From contig QCJR01000007.1 of the NCBI GenBank assembly GCA_003215895.1, positions 1 through 42,350 of the forward strand: a stretch of DNA of 42,350 nt, read 5' to 3'. Position numbers and translations under genes: made by a program. A model generated the notes under the pieces. The model was given only the letters and a program-made list of their open reading frames with translations, had not been told where the DNA came from and searched no databases. Source of the stretch: Prochlorococcus sp. AG-409-D14. GTDB lineage: Bacteria; Cyanobacteriota; Cyanobacteriia; PCC-6307; Cyanobiaceae. Numbering within the stretch: position 1 is the stretch's first letter; every line of letters begins with the position of its first letter. Shown in pieces: positions 10,239 through 19,548 of this stretch.

Positions 10239-11102
10239 TCATTGACTTTTTTCTTTAGCTTCTCTAACTACTTTTTTCATTTCTTTGTCTTTAAATAAAC
10301 GTTGTGCTGATTTTTGTAACTTCTTTCCCCATAATTGCTTTGCTTGATATTCTGTTAAAACATATTTAGGATTAGATTTTAAAGCATCTTTTGCTAAGCT
10401 TAATGATTCATTAGATTTATTATCTGAGGAATATAATACTACTGCTAGAGCTAGCATAGGTTCTGCATCATTGCTAATTTTAAGTGCAGATCTAAATTTT
10501 GATATAGCTTCTTTGGATTTATTTAATTCATATAAAACAAGACCTTCATTATTGATTGATTGCCAAAAATTGGAATTAATTGCTGAAGACTTTTTAAAAG
10601 CAATTAGTGCTGAATTATAATTATTTAACATAATTTCAGAATTACCGAGCTGAAAAAATACTTTCTCATTATTTTTATTTATTGATAATCCTTTTTTGAT
10701 AGAAATTTTGGCTTTCTTTGGATTATTCATATTCATATATATCGATGCTTTTCTTAAATATATACTTTGTTCATCTGATCTTATTTTTATTGCTTGATCT
10801 AATGAGGATAATGCTTCAAGGTTTTTATTTAATCTAATTTGAGCTTCTGCAAGACTAGTCCAAAGTTCTATTTCCTGAGGATTTAATTTAACTGCTAATT
10901 TTAAGAGTTTGATTGCTTCTTCATTTTGATCAAAGTTAATGAGTTGTATCGCTGTCTTTCCAATTTGTAAGGCAGTAGATTCTAATTCTTGTTGATTTGG
11001 CTCATTTATTTTAGGAATAAAAGCTGATGTTTTGTTTATAAGAAAACATTCAAATAAACTTAGACAAAGTATAAATTTGTAAATCCTTGGGATTTTTTTC
11101 AT
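10239..11102 (-). CDS. TPR-repeat protein with N-terminal signal or anchor
   Basis: 287 residues. An N-terminal hydrophobic segment (about residues 9-27) after MKKIPR and before NKTSAFIPK looks like a signal peptide with a possible AFI/A-type cleavage site or a membrane anchor. The rest is a chain of about five to six 34-residue tetratricopeptide repeats (for example ELWTSLAEAQIRLNKNLEAL, VFFQLGNSEIMLNNYNSALI), which usually bind other proteins. The last 30 residues are basic. It begins 5 bases after queG ends, so the two are co-transcribed, with the topoisomerase gene 83 bases further along. The partner is unknown; the periplasm or thylakoid lumen is likely. Confidence 0.85.
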   Translation of the reverse strand: MKKIPRIYKFILCLSLFECFLINKTSAFIPKINEPNQQELESTALQIGKTAIQLINFDQNEEAIKLLKLAVKLNPQEIELWTSLAEAQIRLNKNLEALSSLDQAIKIRSDEQSIYLRKASIYMNMNNPKKAKISIKKGLSINKNNEKVFFQLGNSEIMLNNYNSALIAFKKSSAINSNFWQSINNEGLVLYELNKSKEAISKFRSALKISNDAEPMLALAVVLYSSDNKSNESLSLAKDALKSNPKYVLTEYQAKQLWGKKLQKSAQRLFKDKEMKKVVREAKEKSQ

Positions 11103-11107
11103 TTTTA

Positions 11108-12043
11108 TTAATTATTTGATATTGAATTTATATTTCTACGCCACATCCATGGCTTAATTCTTTTTAACGCTGATTTTTTCAAATTCTCTTTCCATTTTGA
11201 GTCACTCCATGATAATGCATCTTTTTTAGTTATATTTAATATCCATTCAGCTGGCTGTAGATCGGGTTCCGATGTGTTTGGGATGTTTTTATGATTCCAA
11301 GGACATACATCTTGGCAAATATCACAACCAGCAATCCAACTACCCATTTTATTTACAATATTTATAGGTAATTGTTGATCTCTATTTTCTAATGTGTGAT
11401 AGGCCAAACATTTGTTTGAATTTACAATAAACGGTTCTTCTATTGCTTTGGTTGGGCATGCTTCAATACATAGCTCACATTCACCACAGATAGGTTTAGA
11501 AGGTTTGTCAGCGACTAAAGCCTCCGTGGATAAAAGGTGACCTAAGAACATCCATGAACCAATTTTTGGATTAATTACATTGCTATGTTTTCCTATCCAT
11601 CCAATTCCAGCCTCTTCGGCCCAAGTCTTGTCTAAAAATGCGCTTGTATCAATACATATTTTCCATTTTGAGTTTGGTCTTTCTATTTCCAAAAATTTAG
11701 CAATTTTCTTTAATTTTTTTTCAATAACCTTGTGATAGTCCATACCCCATCCATATCTGGCTATTGATATGTCTTTAGGGATTTTGTCTGTATCTACGTA
11801 GTAATTAAGTCCAACAGCAAGGACACTTTGAACGCCTTTAAGCATGTGTTCAATATCTTTTCTTCTAGGGCTTTTCATCCATTCCATTTTTGCTTGATAG
11901 CCAGCTTGTAACCATCTTTCTAAGGAGGCAGTTCGAAGTTTGATCCTTGAAGATCCTGGAACTTTTGCAATTCCTACTGCATCAAAGCCTTCTTCAAAAG
12001 CTTTTTCTTTAATTTTTCTTGTTAGATCAATAGATTTTTTCAA
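11108..12043 (-). CDS. queG: Epoxyqueuosine reductase (QueG-type iron-sulfur protein)
   Basis: Last step of queuosine synthesis in the anticodon wobble position of GUN tRNAs: reduction of epoxyqueuosine by a cobalamin- and [4Fe-4S]-dependent enzyme. The 311-residue product shows the family opening (AFEEGFDAVGIAKV), the WAEEAGIGWIGKH segment and two ferredoxin-like cluster motifs, CGECELCIEACP and CDICQDVCPWN. The length is close to the short QueG form (about 310-380) and lacks a C-terminal HEAT extension. The cofactor in this lineage would be pseudocobalamin, made through genes such as cbiD also in this window. It is first in the leftward unit queG-TPR-topoisomerase and is divergent from the DUF502 gene. 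Confidence 0.92.
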   Translation of the reverse strand: MKKSIDLTRKIKEKAFEEGFDAVGIAKVPGSSRIKLRTASLERWLQAGYQAKMEWMKSPRRKDIEHMLKGVQSVLAVGLNYYVDTDKIPKDISIARYGWGMDYHKVIEKKLKKIAKFLEIERPNSKWKICIDTSAFLDKTWAEEAGIGWIGKHSNVINPKIGSWMFLGHLLSTEALVADKPSKPICGECELCIEACPTKAIEEPFIVNSNKCLAYHTLENRDQQLPINIVNKMGSWIAGCDICQDVCPWNHKNIPNTSEPDLQPAEWILNITKKDALSWSDSKWKENLKKSALKRIKPWMWRRNINSISNN

Positions 12044-12234
12044 GATCCGAGGTGGCTTCTAATGAATAATTTTTCCCCTTAATTAAAAGGTTTTTCAGTA
12101 AATTGCAACTTTATTAGGCGCTTCAGATGCTTTCTTTTAATGTTTTATTTCTATTAATAGCTTAAATTATTTAATTAATGGACTGAATTTGGTTAGATTG
12201 TATATGTATTCATTGTTCGGACTCTCTTTATTTG

Positions 12235-12957
12235 GTGCAGTCCTCTCCAAAGGAAGACCTGACTCTTGGCTCAAGGCTTCAGCAGGATCTTAAAAATGAC
12301 CTTATAGCTGGTCTACTGGTGGTTATTCCCTTAGCTACCACTATTTGGTTGTCTACAATTGTCAGCCGCTTTGTTCTGGCAATATTAACTTCAATACCAA
12401 AACAATTAAATCCCTTTATTACTCTTAATCCTCTACTGCAAGATCTTATTAATCTTGCTTTGGGTTTAACTGTTCCACTCCTTGGAATTTTATTGATAGG
12501 TCTTATGGCCAGAAATTTTGTAGGTAGATGGTTACTTGAGTTTGGGGAGGGAACGCTATCACGAATACCTTTAGCAGGATCAGTTTATAAAACTCTTAAA
12601 CAACTTTTAGAAACTTTTCTGAGAGATAATTCAACTAGATTTCGCCGAGTTGTTTTAGTTGAATATCCTCGTGAAGGCTTGTTTAGTGTTGGTTTTGTTA
12701 CTGGTGTTGTTGGCCCGTCTCTTCAAACTGAGCCAACCCAACCTTTGCTAAGCGTTTTTATACCTACAGCACCAAATCCTACAACCGGTTGGTATACTTT
12801 AGTTCCAGAAGAATCTGTTAAAGATTTAGATATATCTGTTGAAGATGCATTTAGAACTATTATTTCTGCTGGAATTGTAAATCCTGATGATAGGAGTAAT
12901 TCTACGAATACTTCTTTTTCTAGTTTATTTTCTCAGTTAAGAGCATCATCCTCGTAA
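12235..12957 (+). CDS. DUF502 family integral membrane protein
   Basis: 240 residues. Two hydrophobic segments, at about 25-50 (LIAGLLVVIPLATTIWLSTIVSRFV, shortened) and 70-92 (NLALGLTVPLLGILLIG), precede a soluble domain containing LVEYPREGLFSVGFVTG and FIPTAPNPTTGWYTLVP, the hallmark of DUF502. Plants carry relatives (COV/LCV proteins), but no biochemical function is established. The start could be TTG at 12232 or GTG at 12235; GTG is preferred because it removes only one residue and is the stronger start. nusB follows after 20 bases, suggesting one rightward operon with ftsY. Confidence 0.88.
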   Translation: MQSSPKEDLTLGSRLQQDLKNDLIAGLLVVIPLATTIWLSTIVSRFVLAILTSIPKQLNPFITLNPLLQDLINLALGLTVPLLGILLIGLMARNFVGRWLLEFGEGTLSRIPLAGSVYKTLKQLLETFLRDNSTRFRRVVLVEYPREGLFSVGFVTGVVGPSLQTEPTQPLLSVFIPTAPNPTTGWYTLVPEESVKDLDISVEDAFRTIISAGIVNPDDRSNSTNTSFSSLFSQLRASSS

Positions 12958-12977
12958 GGTATTTTTGAATTATAATT

Positions 12978-13604
12978 ATGCAATTAAAATCAATTTCTAG
13001 AGAATTAGCTCTTTTACTTTTAGGACAAATTAATAAAAAAGATATTAATAAAGTAAATGTTGAAAGTATGCTCAGCAAAGCTATTGAATCTCTAACTCAA
13101 CATTGGCGAGAACAATTAGATTTATGTGCATCAATGGTAGAAAAAGCTAATCAGGAATTATTAGATAGTGAATTGCAAGAAGATGCTGGATTATTAACAA
13201 AATCTCGTAATCATCTAAAAACTTGTGTGATTGAATCGGAGAATATACTTAATTGCTTGTCTGAAAGTCTCGAGCTACCAAGATTACTAGCATTAGTGGA
13301 TCAAAAGGAAATACGTGATTTAACTCTTAAGCGTGTTGATTTAGTTATTGAAAAACAAGATGCGATTGATAAGAATCTTGATAGCGTTATGGAGGGTTGG
13401 CGTTTAAAAAGATTACCTAGGATTGATAGAGATATTTTGAGATTGGCATCGGTTGATTTGATTGATTTTAATACTCCTATGGCCGTTACATGTAATGAAG
13501 CTGTAAATTTAGCTAATCGTTATAGCGATGAACAAGGACGCAGAATGATTAATGGAGTTTTAAGGAAACTTCAAAACTCGACTTTAATACTAAATTTAAA
13601 ATGA
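12978..13604 (+). CDS. nusB: Transcription antitermination factor NusB
   Basis: Helical RNA-binding protein that joins NusE (ribosomal protein S10) at boxA of rRNA operons to prevent premature termination. 208 residues, longer than the about 140 of E. coli NusB because of an inserted helical region at about 25-110, a form usual in cyanobacteria. The conserved C-terminal half shows LPRIDRDILRLASVDL, then MAVTCNEAVNLANRYS and RMINGVLRKL. Its TGA overlaps the ftsY ATG (ATGA at 13601-13604), a sign of translational coupling. Confidence 0.93.
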   Translation: MQLKSISRELALLLLGQINKKDINKVNVESMLSKAIESLTQHWREQLDLCASMVEKANQELLDSELQEDAGLLTKSRNHLKTCVIESENILNCLSESLELPRLLALVDQKEIRDLTLKRVDLVIEKQDAIDKNLDSVMEGWRLKRLPRIDRDILRLASVDLIDFNTPMAVTCNEAVNLANRYSDEQGRRMINGVLRKLQNSTLILNLK

Positions 13605-14896
13605 AAGAAGATTTTTCTCAGGATGAAAAAAATTCGTATAGTACGAAGCAAAGTGAGAATTCTTTCTCTGTTAATGAGGACTCTTTAGACTGGGCAAAAC
13701 AAGCTTATTTGCAACTAAAGCAAAAGCAAAAAGAGGAAAAAGATTTACGTCAAAAAGAAATTGAAGAAATAGAGAAATTAAATACTAAAAAAAATGTCAG
13801 TGAGGATATTAAATCAAATATTTTAGATGAAAATACACTACAAGTTAGTCAAGATTCACAAGTAGAAGATGAACCTAAACTAGGAGATTTTGATGATACT
13901 TTTACATGGTCAGCGGAAGTTTTAGCTGCACAAGGAAAAAAAATTGATCAATTTTCATTAGATGAAATTGATTGGCTTGGCAGGCTAAAACAAGGATTAG
14001 AAAAAACTCGTAAAGGTTTTGTTACTGATTTATTAGATAAATTAGGTGATGATCCACTTACGCCTGAAGTCCTTGATGATTTAGAGACTCTTCTGCTTAG
14101 ATCAGATGCGGGAGTTTCTGCTACTGATCAAATTCTAGAATCTTTAAGAACTAAGTTAAATGAAGAAGTTGTTGAAGCTTCTGAGGGTTTGCGTTTTTTA
14201 AAAGAACAATTAGTTAACGTTTTAGAAAAGCCAATTAAAGATAGTGGTGTTGATTTACTTGCCCCAAAAAAAGGTTGCTTAAATATCTGGATGTTAGTAG
14301 GTGTTAATGGCGTTGGTAAGACTACTACGTTAGGCAAATTGGCTAGTGTTGCAAAAAGAAGTGGTTTTTCTGCAATGATTGCTGCTGCAGATACTTTTAG
14401 AGCTGCAGCTGTTCAACAAGTAAAGGTGTGGGGAGACAGGACAGGGGTTGAAGTGATTGCAAATGAATCTAAGAATGCGGATCCAGCATCGATAGTATTT
14501 GATGCTATTGGTGCAAGTAAATCAAAAAATATAGACTTACTATTGGTAGATACTGCAGGAAGATTGCAGACGAAAAATAATTTAATGGAGGAATTAAAAA
14601 AAATTAGAAAAATTATCGATAAACTTGCACCCAAAGCAAACGTTGAATCTTTACTAGTGCTTGATTCTAGTCAAGGTCAAAATGGGCTAAGGCAAGCTTT
14701 AGCATTTGCTGAATCAGCGGAATTAACAGGAGTTATACTTACAAAACTTGATGGATCTTCTAGAGGAGGTGTAGCGATGGCTGTTGCATCAGAAGCAAAA
14801 CTTCCTGTTAGATTTATAGGAGCTGGGGAGAAGATTAGGGATCTGCGACCATTTAATAGCTTTGAATTTATTGAGGCACTTTTAACTGTTAGATGA
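13601..14896 (+). CDS. ftsY: Signal recognition particle receptor FtsY
   Basis: SRP receptor GTPase that delivers nascent membrane proteins to the translocon. 431 residues: an acidic, charged, low-complexity A domain (about 1-125, with glutamine/lysine-rich coiled stretches), then the N domain and the GTPase G domain with GVNGVGKTTTLGKLA (G1), ADTFRAAA, DTAGRLQ (G3), TKLDGSSRGG (G4) and the closing GAGEKIRDLRPF. The FSLDEIDWL segment before the NG domain may contribute to membrane binding. The start ATG overlaps the nusB stop. A GTG-initiated PP2C phosphatase gene follows after 58 bases. Confidence 0.96.
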   Translation: MKEDFSQDEKNSYSTKQSENSFSVNEDSLDWAKQAYLQLKQKQKEEKDLRQKEIEEIEKLNTKKNVSEDIKSNILDENTLQVSQDSQVEDEPKLGDFDDTFTWSAEVLAAQGKKIDQFSLDEIDWLGRLKQGLEKTRKGFVTDLLDKLGDDPLTPEVLDDLETLLLRSDAGVSATDQILESLRTKLNEEVVEASEGLRFLKEQLVNVLEKPIKDSGVDLLAPKKGCLNIWMLVGVNGVGKTTTLGKLASVAKRSGFSAMIAAADTFRAAAVQQVKVWGDRTGVEVIANESKNADPASIVFDAIGASKSKNIDLLLVDTAGRLQTKNNLMEELKKIRKIIDKLAPKANVESLLVLDSSQGQNGLRQALAFAESAELTGVILTKLDGSSRGGVAMAVASEAKLPVRFIGAGEKIRDLRPFNSFEFIEALLTVR

Positions 14897-14954
14897 TTTT
14901 TAGATTTTTTTTGTATATGTTGCTAGGTTTTAATTTCTTGATTGTTGGAGAATC

Positions 14955-16355
14955 GTGAAAAAAAATTCTCTAATTTCTGAACAACTAAATCAATATCCAA
15001 TTAACTCCTTATCAAGTTCTGCTTCCAAGTCTTTAAGAGATTTAGTTAATAGTCTTTCTCAAGAGCAAATTGTTAATCAAGATCTATTGCTTTCATTAAG
15101 CTTTGCTTTGCGCAGTTTTACTAATTTACAACGTTTTCTTGAACTCATTCCACTTCTTGTCACTCAATTAGTTGGCGTTAAAGGATCTTTGTTAATTCCA
15201 TTTCAAGATAATGGAAGCCTATGGCGTGAACAATTACAAATGGTCCCTGTTGATGATGGCCAGGAACTCTTTAAACAATTATTTCTTTTAGAGGAAGGAA
15301 AGAAAACCGGTTTTGGGATGAATGAAAAGAATATTGCAATGTTAGATCGTTTGGTTCAAAAACATTTTGATTCTTCTAATTTAATTGCCACATCTATCGT
15401 TTCTCGAGGAAGACAGCGAGGTCGTTTATATGCATTTGATAAAAAAGAGATTGTTTTTGGAAGTAATGTTCATCGAAAACATATGCAAATAGTTGCTGAT
15501 CTGACTGGAGTAGCCATAGAAAACGATGTCATATTTCAGGTGATTCGTAATCATGAAAAAGTTGATAGACAAATAAGTATTGGCGCTGAAATTCAATCAC
15601 AATTATTACCTGATAAATGTCCAGTAATTGAAGGAGTTGAATTAGCTGCTTGCTGTAGGCCAGCTTTTCAAGTAGGTGGAGATTTTTATGATTTTATGCC
15701 AACTCGGCCAGATTTAAATGAAACAGAAAAAGCTAGTGGTAGTTGGGCTTTTGTGATTGGTGATGTTATGGGTAAAGGTGTACCCGCTGGATTGTTGATG
15801 ACTATGTTAAGAGGAATGCTTAGAGCGGAAGTGTTAACAGGATTACCTCCTGATTCTATTTTGCATGATTTGAATCAATTAGCTCTTGATGATTTAACGC
15901 AATCACATCGATTTGTAACTTTGTTTTATTCGGATTTTGATGCCCAATCAAAAAAATTACGTTTTGCCAATGCAGCGCATAACCCTCCTTTGCTTTGGAG
16001 TGCTAAGTCAAAATCAATTAACAGATTAGATGCTCCTGGTTTATTGATAGGTCTTCAACCTGAAGCTGAATATGGATGTGGGGAGATATTTCTTCAGCCA
16101 GGTGATGTTCTTCTTTACTACACTGATGGAGTTACAGAGGCTCCTGGCATATCAGGCGAACGTTTTGATGAAAATCGTTTAATAACTTTCTTAGATAAAT
16201 TTGCCAGGGAAGGCTTAGGAGCTAAACAAATATTGAATAAACTTTTTGAAAGATTAGATGGTTTTGTTGGCGTGAGTGATCATCATCTTGAAGATGATGC
16301 ATCAATGGTGGTTTTAAAAGTCAATGAAGAATTAAGGGTTCCTGAATTAACTTAG
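14955..16355 (+). CDS. PP2C-type (SpoIIE/RsbU-like) serine phosphatase
   Basis: 466 residues. The N-terminal ~200 residues look like a sensory GAF-like domain (VGVKGSLLIP, ATSIVSRGRQRGRLYAF, DLTGVAIEND). The C-terminal part is a PP2C/SpoIIE phosphatase: IGAEIQSQLLPD linker, QVGGDFYDFM, GDVMGKGVPAGLLMTM, AHNPPLL and YTDGVTEA, with the Mn/Mg-binding aspartates present. Such proteins dephosphorylate anti-anti-sigma (STAS) proteins in partner-switching systems; the partner is not in this window. The start is GTG at 14955, supported by a GGAG at 14947-14950. argH follows 48 bases later. Confidence 0.9.
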   Translation: MKKNSLISEQLNQYPINSLSSSASKSLRDLVNSLSQEQIVNQDLLLSLSFALRSFTNLQRFLELIPLLVTQLVGVKGSLLIPFQDNGSLWREQLQMVPVDDGQELFKQLFLLEEGKKTGFGMNEKNIAMLDRLVQKHFDSSNLIATSIVSRGRQRGRLYAFDKKEIVFGSNVHRKHMQIVADLTGVAIENDVIFQVIRNHEKVDRQISIGAEIQSQLLPDKCPVIEGVELAACCRPAFQVGGDFYDFMPTRPDLNETEKASGSWAFVIGDVMGKGVPAGLLMTMLRGMLRAEVLTGLPPDSILHDLNQLALDDLTQSHRFVTLFYSDFDAQSKKLRFANAAHNPPLLWSAKSKSINRLDAPGLLIGLQPEAEYGCGEIFLQPGDVLLYYTDGVTEAPGISGERFDENRLITFLDKFAREGLGAKQILNKLFERLDGFVGVSDHHLEDDASMVVLKVNEELRVPELT

Positions 16356-16403
16356 TAAATGCCTGACAATTGTTAAGACTCTTGCTTTATTTATATTAGT
16401 AAT

Positions 16404-17795
16404 TTGGAAAATGCATTGAGCAAAACCTGGAGCGATAGATTTGATAAAGGACTTAATCCTTTTATAGAAAAATTTAATGCTTCAATTGAGTTTGATATTT
16501 GTTTATTAGAAGAAGATTTAGATGGGTCAATTGCCCACGCACGTATGCTTGGAAATCAAGGGATTATTACTAAGGAAGAGGCTATTAAATTAGAAACTGG
16601 TCTTCAACAGATTAGGAAAGATGCCTCTGATGGCTTGTTTCAGCCTGTTATATCAGATGAAGATGTACATTTTGCTGTAGAAAAAAAATTAATAGATTTG
16701 ATAGGTCCAGTAGGCAAAAAACTACATACTGGTCGTAGTCGTAATGATCAAGTTGGAACAGATCTCCGGTTATGGCTTAGAAAGCGTATTGATGAAATTG
16801 ATATGGATTTGGAGCGTTTTCAAAAATCTCTTTTTTTATTAGCAGAAAAAAATCTTCATACGCTTATCCCTGGCTATACACATTTACAAAGAGCACAACC
16901 TTTGTCTCTCGCACATCATTTATTGGCATATGTTGAGATGGCTGATAGAGATAGAAATAGATTAAAAGATGTAAGAAAGAGAGTGAATATATCCCCTCTT
17001 GGAGCAGCTGCTTTGGCTGGGACTTCTATTACTATAAATAGACAGATTACTTCTTCAGAATTGCATTTTCAAGATATTTACTCTAATAGTTTAGATGCTG
17101 TAAGCGATAGAGATTTTGTTGTAGAATTTTTAGGAGCCTCAGCATTAATTATGGCTCATTTAAGTAGATTATCTGAAGAAGTTATTTTATGGGCATCTGA
17201 AGAATTTGCATTTATTCAATTAACAGATAGATGTGCTACTGGAAGTAGTCTTATGCCTCAAAAAAAGAATCCTGATGTTCCAGAATTAGTTCGAGGCAAG
17301 TCAGGCAGAGTGTTTGGACATTTACAAGCTATGTTAACCATGATCAAAGGATTACCTTTGGCATATAACAAAGACTTTCAAGAAGATAAAGAAGCAATCT
17401 TTGACAGCGTAAAAACAGTAAAGAATTCGTTAGTTGCCATATCAATATTGTTTGAGGAAGGTTTGATTTTTCGAAAAGAAAGACTCAATCATGCTGTTGC
17501 CTCTGATTTTTCTAATGCTACTGATGTTGCCGATTATTTAGTGGCCAAGAAAGTACCATTCCGAGAGGCTTATCAATTAGTTGGTCGAATCGTAAAGATA
17601 TCTTTGGAAGAGGGAGTTTTATTAAAAGATATTCCTTTGGAAAGATGGAAAACATTTCACAAATTTTTTGAAAAAGATATTTACGAAAAGCTTTTGCCTT
17701 CAACTGTGGTTGAGTCGCGTTTGAGTTTTGGTGGCACTGGATTTGAGAGAGTTCAAGAACAGCTTGTTTTGTGGCGTGAGAAATTATTTAAGTAA
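16404..17795 (+). CDS. argH: Argininosuccinate lyase
   Basis: Last step of arginine synthesis: argininosuccinate to arginine and fumarate; a homotetramer of the fumarase/aspartase superfamily. 463 residues with the superfamily signature [12 protein letters not shown], the substrate region [18 protein letters not shown] and the histidine-bearing [15 protein letters not shown]. The expected N-terminal sequence ([12 protein letters not shown]) requires a non-ATG start: TTG at 16404, or a second TTG at 16416. A hairpin at 17845-17868 downstream may end the transcript. Confidence 0.97.
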   Translation: MENALSKTWSDRFDKGLNPFIEKFNASIEFDICLLEEDLDGSIAHARMLGNQGIITKEEAIKLETGLQQIRKDASDGLFQPVISDEDVHFAVEKKLIDLIGPVGKKLHTGRSRNDQVGTDLRLWLRKRIDEIDMDLERFQKSLFLLAEKNLHTLIPGYTHLQRAQPLSLAHHLLAYVEMADRDRNRLKDVRKRVNISPLGAAALAGTSITINRQITSSELHFQDIYSNSLDAVSDRDFVVEFLGASALIMAHLSRLSEEVILWASEEFAFIQLTDRCATGSSLMPQKKNPDVPELVRGKSGRVFGHLQAMLTMIKGLPLAYNKDFQEDKEAIFDSVKTVKNSLVAISILFEEGLIFRKERLNHAVASDFSNATDVADYLVAKKVPFREAYQLVGRIVKISLEEGVLLKDIPLERWKTFHKFFEKDIYEKLLPSTVVESRLSFGGTGFERVQEQLVLWREKLFK

Positions 17796-17844
17796 AAAAA
17801 TTCTTTTAAATCTTTTTGAGGGCTTTCGGTACTAAAGTGATTAG

Positions 17845-17868
17845 TGATAACTCATTTTAGAGTTATTA
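17845..17868 (+). terminator. Hairpin between argH and the RNA-binding protein gene
   Basis: ATAACTC (17847-17853) and GAGTTAT (17860-17866) form a perfect 7-bp stem with a 6-base loop, extendable to 9 bp with one G-T pair. The T-run after it is short, so termination of argH is uncertain. It could instead be a structured 5' leader of the downstream rbp gene, whose start lies 55 bases further on; mRNAs of cyanobacterial Rbp proteins are often cold-regulated. Confidence 0.35.
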
Positions 17869-17922
17869 ATTTTGGCTATTCGTAGCCTATTAGTTACATT
17901 TTATTTTCAGTCCAATTTTCAA

Positions 17923-18447
17923 GTGAGTATTTTTGTAGGCAACTTACCCTTCCGCGCTGAGCAGGAAGATGTCATTGAATTGTTTTCTCCCTTTGGGGAG
18001 GTGGCAAATTGTTCTTTACCTTTAGAACGAGACACAGGACGCAAAAGAGGTTTTGCTTTTGTTGAGATGGCTGATGAAGCAGTTGAAGCTTCAGCAATTG
18101 AATCTCTTCAAGGCGCTGAGCTTATGGGTCGTCCTTTAAGAATCAACAAAGCTGAGCCCAGAGGCAGTGCTCCTAGAAGAGGCGGTGGCGGCTACGGCGG
18201 TGGCGGTTACGGCGGTGGCGGCCAAGGCGGCTACGGTGGCGGTCAAGGCGGCTATGGCGGTGGCGGCTATGCTGATCAATCAGCTCAAGATAGACCTTCT
18301 GGAGCTAAAGGTTGGGAAGATCGCAGTCATGGAAGTGCTTCTCAAGACGCAAATAGCTTTGATCAAGGGCGTAGTAGAAGAAGAAGAGGTGCTTCGCCTG
18401 AAGGGGGAGACGATTCTACTGCAGATTATGGTGGCGCAGAATCTTAA
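17923..18447 (+). CDS. rbp: Glycine-rich RRM RNA-binding protein
   Basis: 174 residues from the GTG at 17923, which gives MSIFVGNLPFRAEQEDV. This start is preferred over the longer TTG frame from 17872 because the family begins right at the RNP2 motif. One RRM domain (about 1-80) has RNP2 (IFVGNLP) and RNP1 (KRGFAFVEM). A glycine/tyrosine-rich tail follows (about 86-118), then an acidic, serine-rich end with an RSRRRRG patch. Cyanobacterial proteins of this kind bind single-stranded RNA and are often induced by cold. The Gly-rich part is far richer in GC than its surroundings. The terminator lies within the convergent dusA gene. Confidence 0.93.
   Translation: MSIFVGNLPFRAEQEDVIELFSPFGEVANCSLPLERDTGRKRGFAFVEMADEAVEASAIESLQGAELMGRPLRINKAEPRGSAPRRGGGGYGGGGYGGGGQGGYGGGQGGYGGGGYADQSAQDRPSGAKGWEDRSHGSASQDANSFDQGRSRRRRGASPEGGDDSTADYGGAES
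18181..18270 (+). repeat. In-gene GGCGGT repeat coding for a Gly/Tyr/Gln-rich tail
   Basis: Tandem imperfect repeats of GGCGGTGGCGGCTACGGC type, encoding GGGGYGG- and GGQGGYGG-like units inside rbp. The strong GC bias (GGC and GGT codons) contrasts with the AT-rich genome, and such tracts change length readily by slippage. The alternative frame over the tract is open too, which creates a spurious 98-residue ORF. Confidence 0.9.
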
Positions 18448-18468
18448 AGATAGATTTCCCTGATTTTA

Positions 18469-19476
18469 TTAATGCCCAGCATCTTCAAGTTGTTGGGCAA
18501 TTTTTTTTAAAATCGAAATATCATTGTACTTAGTTTGGGATTTTTCACTTAACTCTTGTCTTAAAATTTTTGCATTAGGTATATTTTCTATCAGATTCAT
18601 AATATGTTTAGAAATTTGCCAAAGACGCCCTTTATTTTCCAAATGTTTTTGAGCAAAGGGAATAACTTGTTTAATTATTTTTGATCTAGATAGATTTTTT
18701 TCTTTCTCTCCGTAAATCATTTCATCTATTTTTGTCCAAAGAAAGGGACGTGAGTAAGCAGCTCTACCGACCATTGCACCATCAAATACTTCCAGAGCTT
18801 TAATACAATCATTTATTGTATTTAATCCACCGTTAAGTTCGAAAATTAATTCAGGTCTATTATTTTTTAATTTTTCTACTCTTTCATATTGCAGAGGTGG
18901 AATTGTTCGGTTTTCTTTTGGATTTAATCCATTTAGCCAAGCTTTTCTTGCATGAACTATAAATCTGTCTGCTCCTGCAAGTGAACAACTATCAACAAAT
19001 TGCATGAGGTAATTATCGCTGTCGAGATAATCAATACCAAGTCTGTGTTTGACGGTTATTGGGATATTGCATGATTTTTTCATTTTTTCGATACAGTTAG
19101 CTACTGTTTTTGGCTTCCCCATTAGACACGCTCCAAAATTGCCAGATTTTACTTTTGGACTTGGGCATCCAATATTTAAATTAATTTCGTCATATCCCCA
19201 ATCTTCAGCCATTTGAGCCGCTTCAGCTAAAAGATTTGGATTATCCCCTCCAAGTTGTATTGAAATTGGATGCTCAATCTCATCAAAATCTAATAATTTA
19301 TTCCTGTTTTTGCTGTAATGAAGTGCTTGGGCCACAATCATTTCTGTGTATAGAAGGGATTTTTTTGTGATTTGCCGCATGAGGACACGAAAATGCCTAT
19401 CTGTGCAATCCATCATTGGAGCAATACTTAACCTGTAGTTAGCTATTTCATTTGTTTTTAAAGAGTTGGAACTCAT
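18469..19476 (-). CDS. dusA: tRNA-dihydrouridine synthase (DusA-type)
   Basis: FMN-dependent reduction of uridine to dihydrouridine in tRNA D-loops. 335 residues in a TIM-barrel: SIAPMMDCTDRHFR at the N-terminus (FMN/substrate site), YTEMIVAQAL, IQLGGDNPNLLAEAA, INLNIGCPSPKVKSGNFGACLM (with the catalytic Cys in GACLM) and ITVKHRLGID. These features fit the DusA subfamily that modifies U20/U20a. The C-terminal codons overlap a rightward terminator at 18473-18508. It is divergent from msrB, with 72 bases between. Confidence 0.94.
   Translation of the reverse strand: MSSNSLKTNEIANYRLSIAPMMDCTDRHFRVLMRQITKKSLLYTEMIVAQALHYSKNRNKLLDFDEIEHPISIQLGGDNPNLLAEAAQMAEDWGYDEINLNIGCPSPKVKSGNFGACLMGKPKTVANCIEKMKKSCNIPITVKHRLGIDYLDSDNYLMQFVDSCSLAGADRFIVHARKAWLNGLNPKENRTIPPLQYERVEKLKNNRPELIFELNGGLNTINDCIKALEVFDGAMVGRAAYSRPFLWTKIDEMIYGEKEKNLSRSKIIKQVIPFAQKHLENKGRLWQISKHIMNLIENIPNAKILRQELSEKSQTKYNDISILKKIAQQLEDAGH
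18473..18508 (+). terminator. Rho-independent terminator of rbp, inside the 3' end of dusA
   Basis: TGCCCAGCA (18473-18481) pairs with TGTTGGGCA (18491-18499), giving 9 bp with one G-T pair and a 9-base loop. This is followed by an A and eight T (18501-18508). It reads in the direction of rbp and begins 26 bases after its stop codon, but it lies entirely within the last codons of the opposite-strand dusA. Confidence 0.85.
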
Positions 19477-19548
19477 TTTTTATCAATTAATTTTTTTCAA
19501 CTATTAAGGAGTAAATTTTATTAAGATTCATCGAATTGAGAAATTACT

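Noticed and set aside
18167-18463. A 98-residue frame overlapping rbp
   Set aside because: It is created by the GGC/GGT repeat read in another frame. The composition is Ala/Val-rich low complexity, and rbp has the RRM domain.
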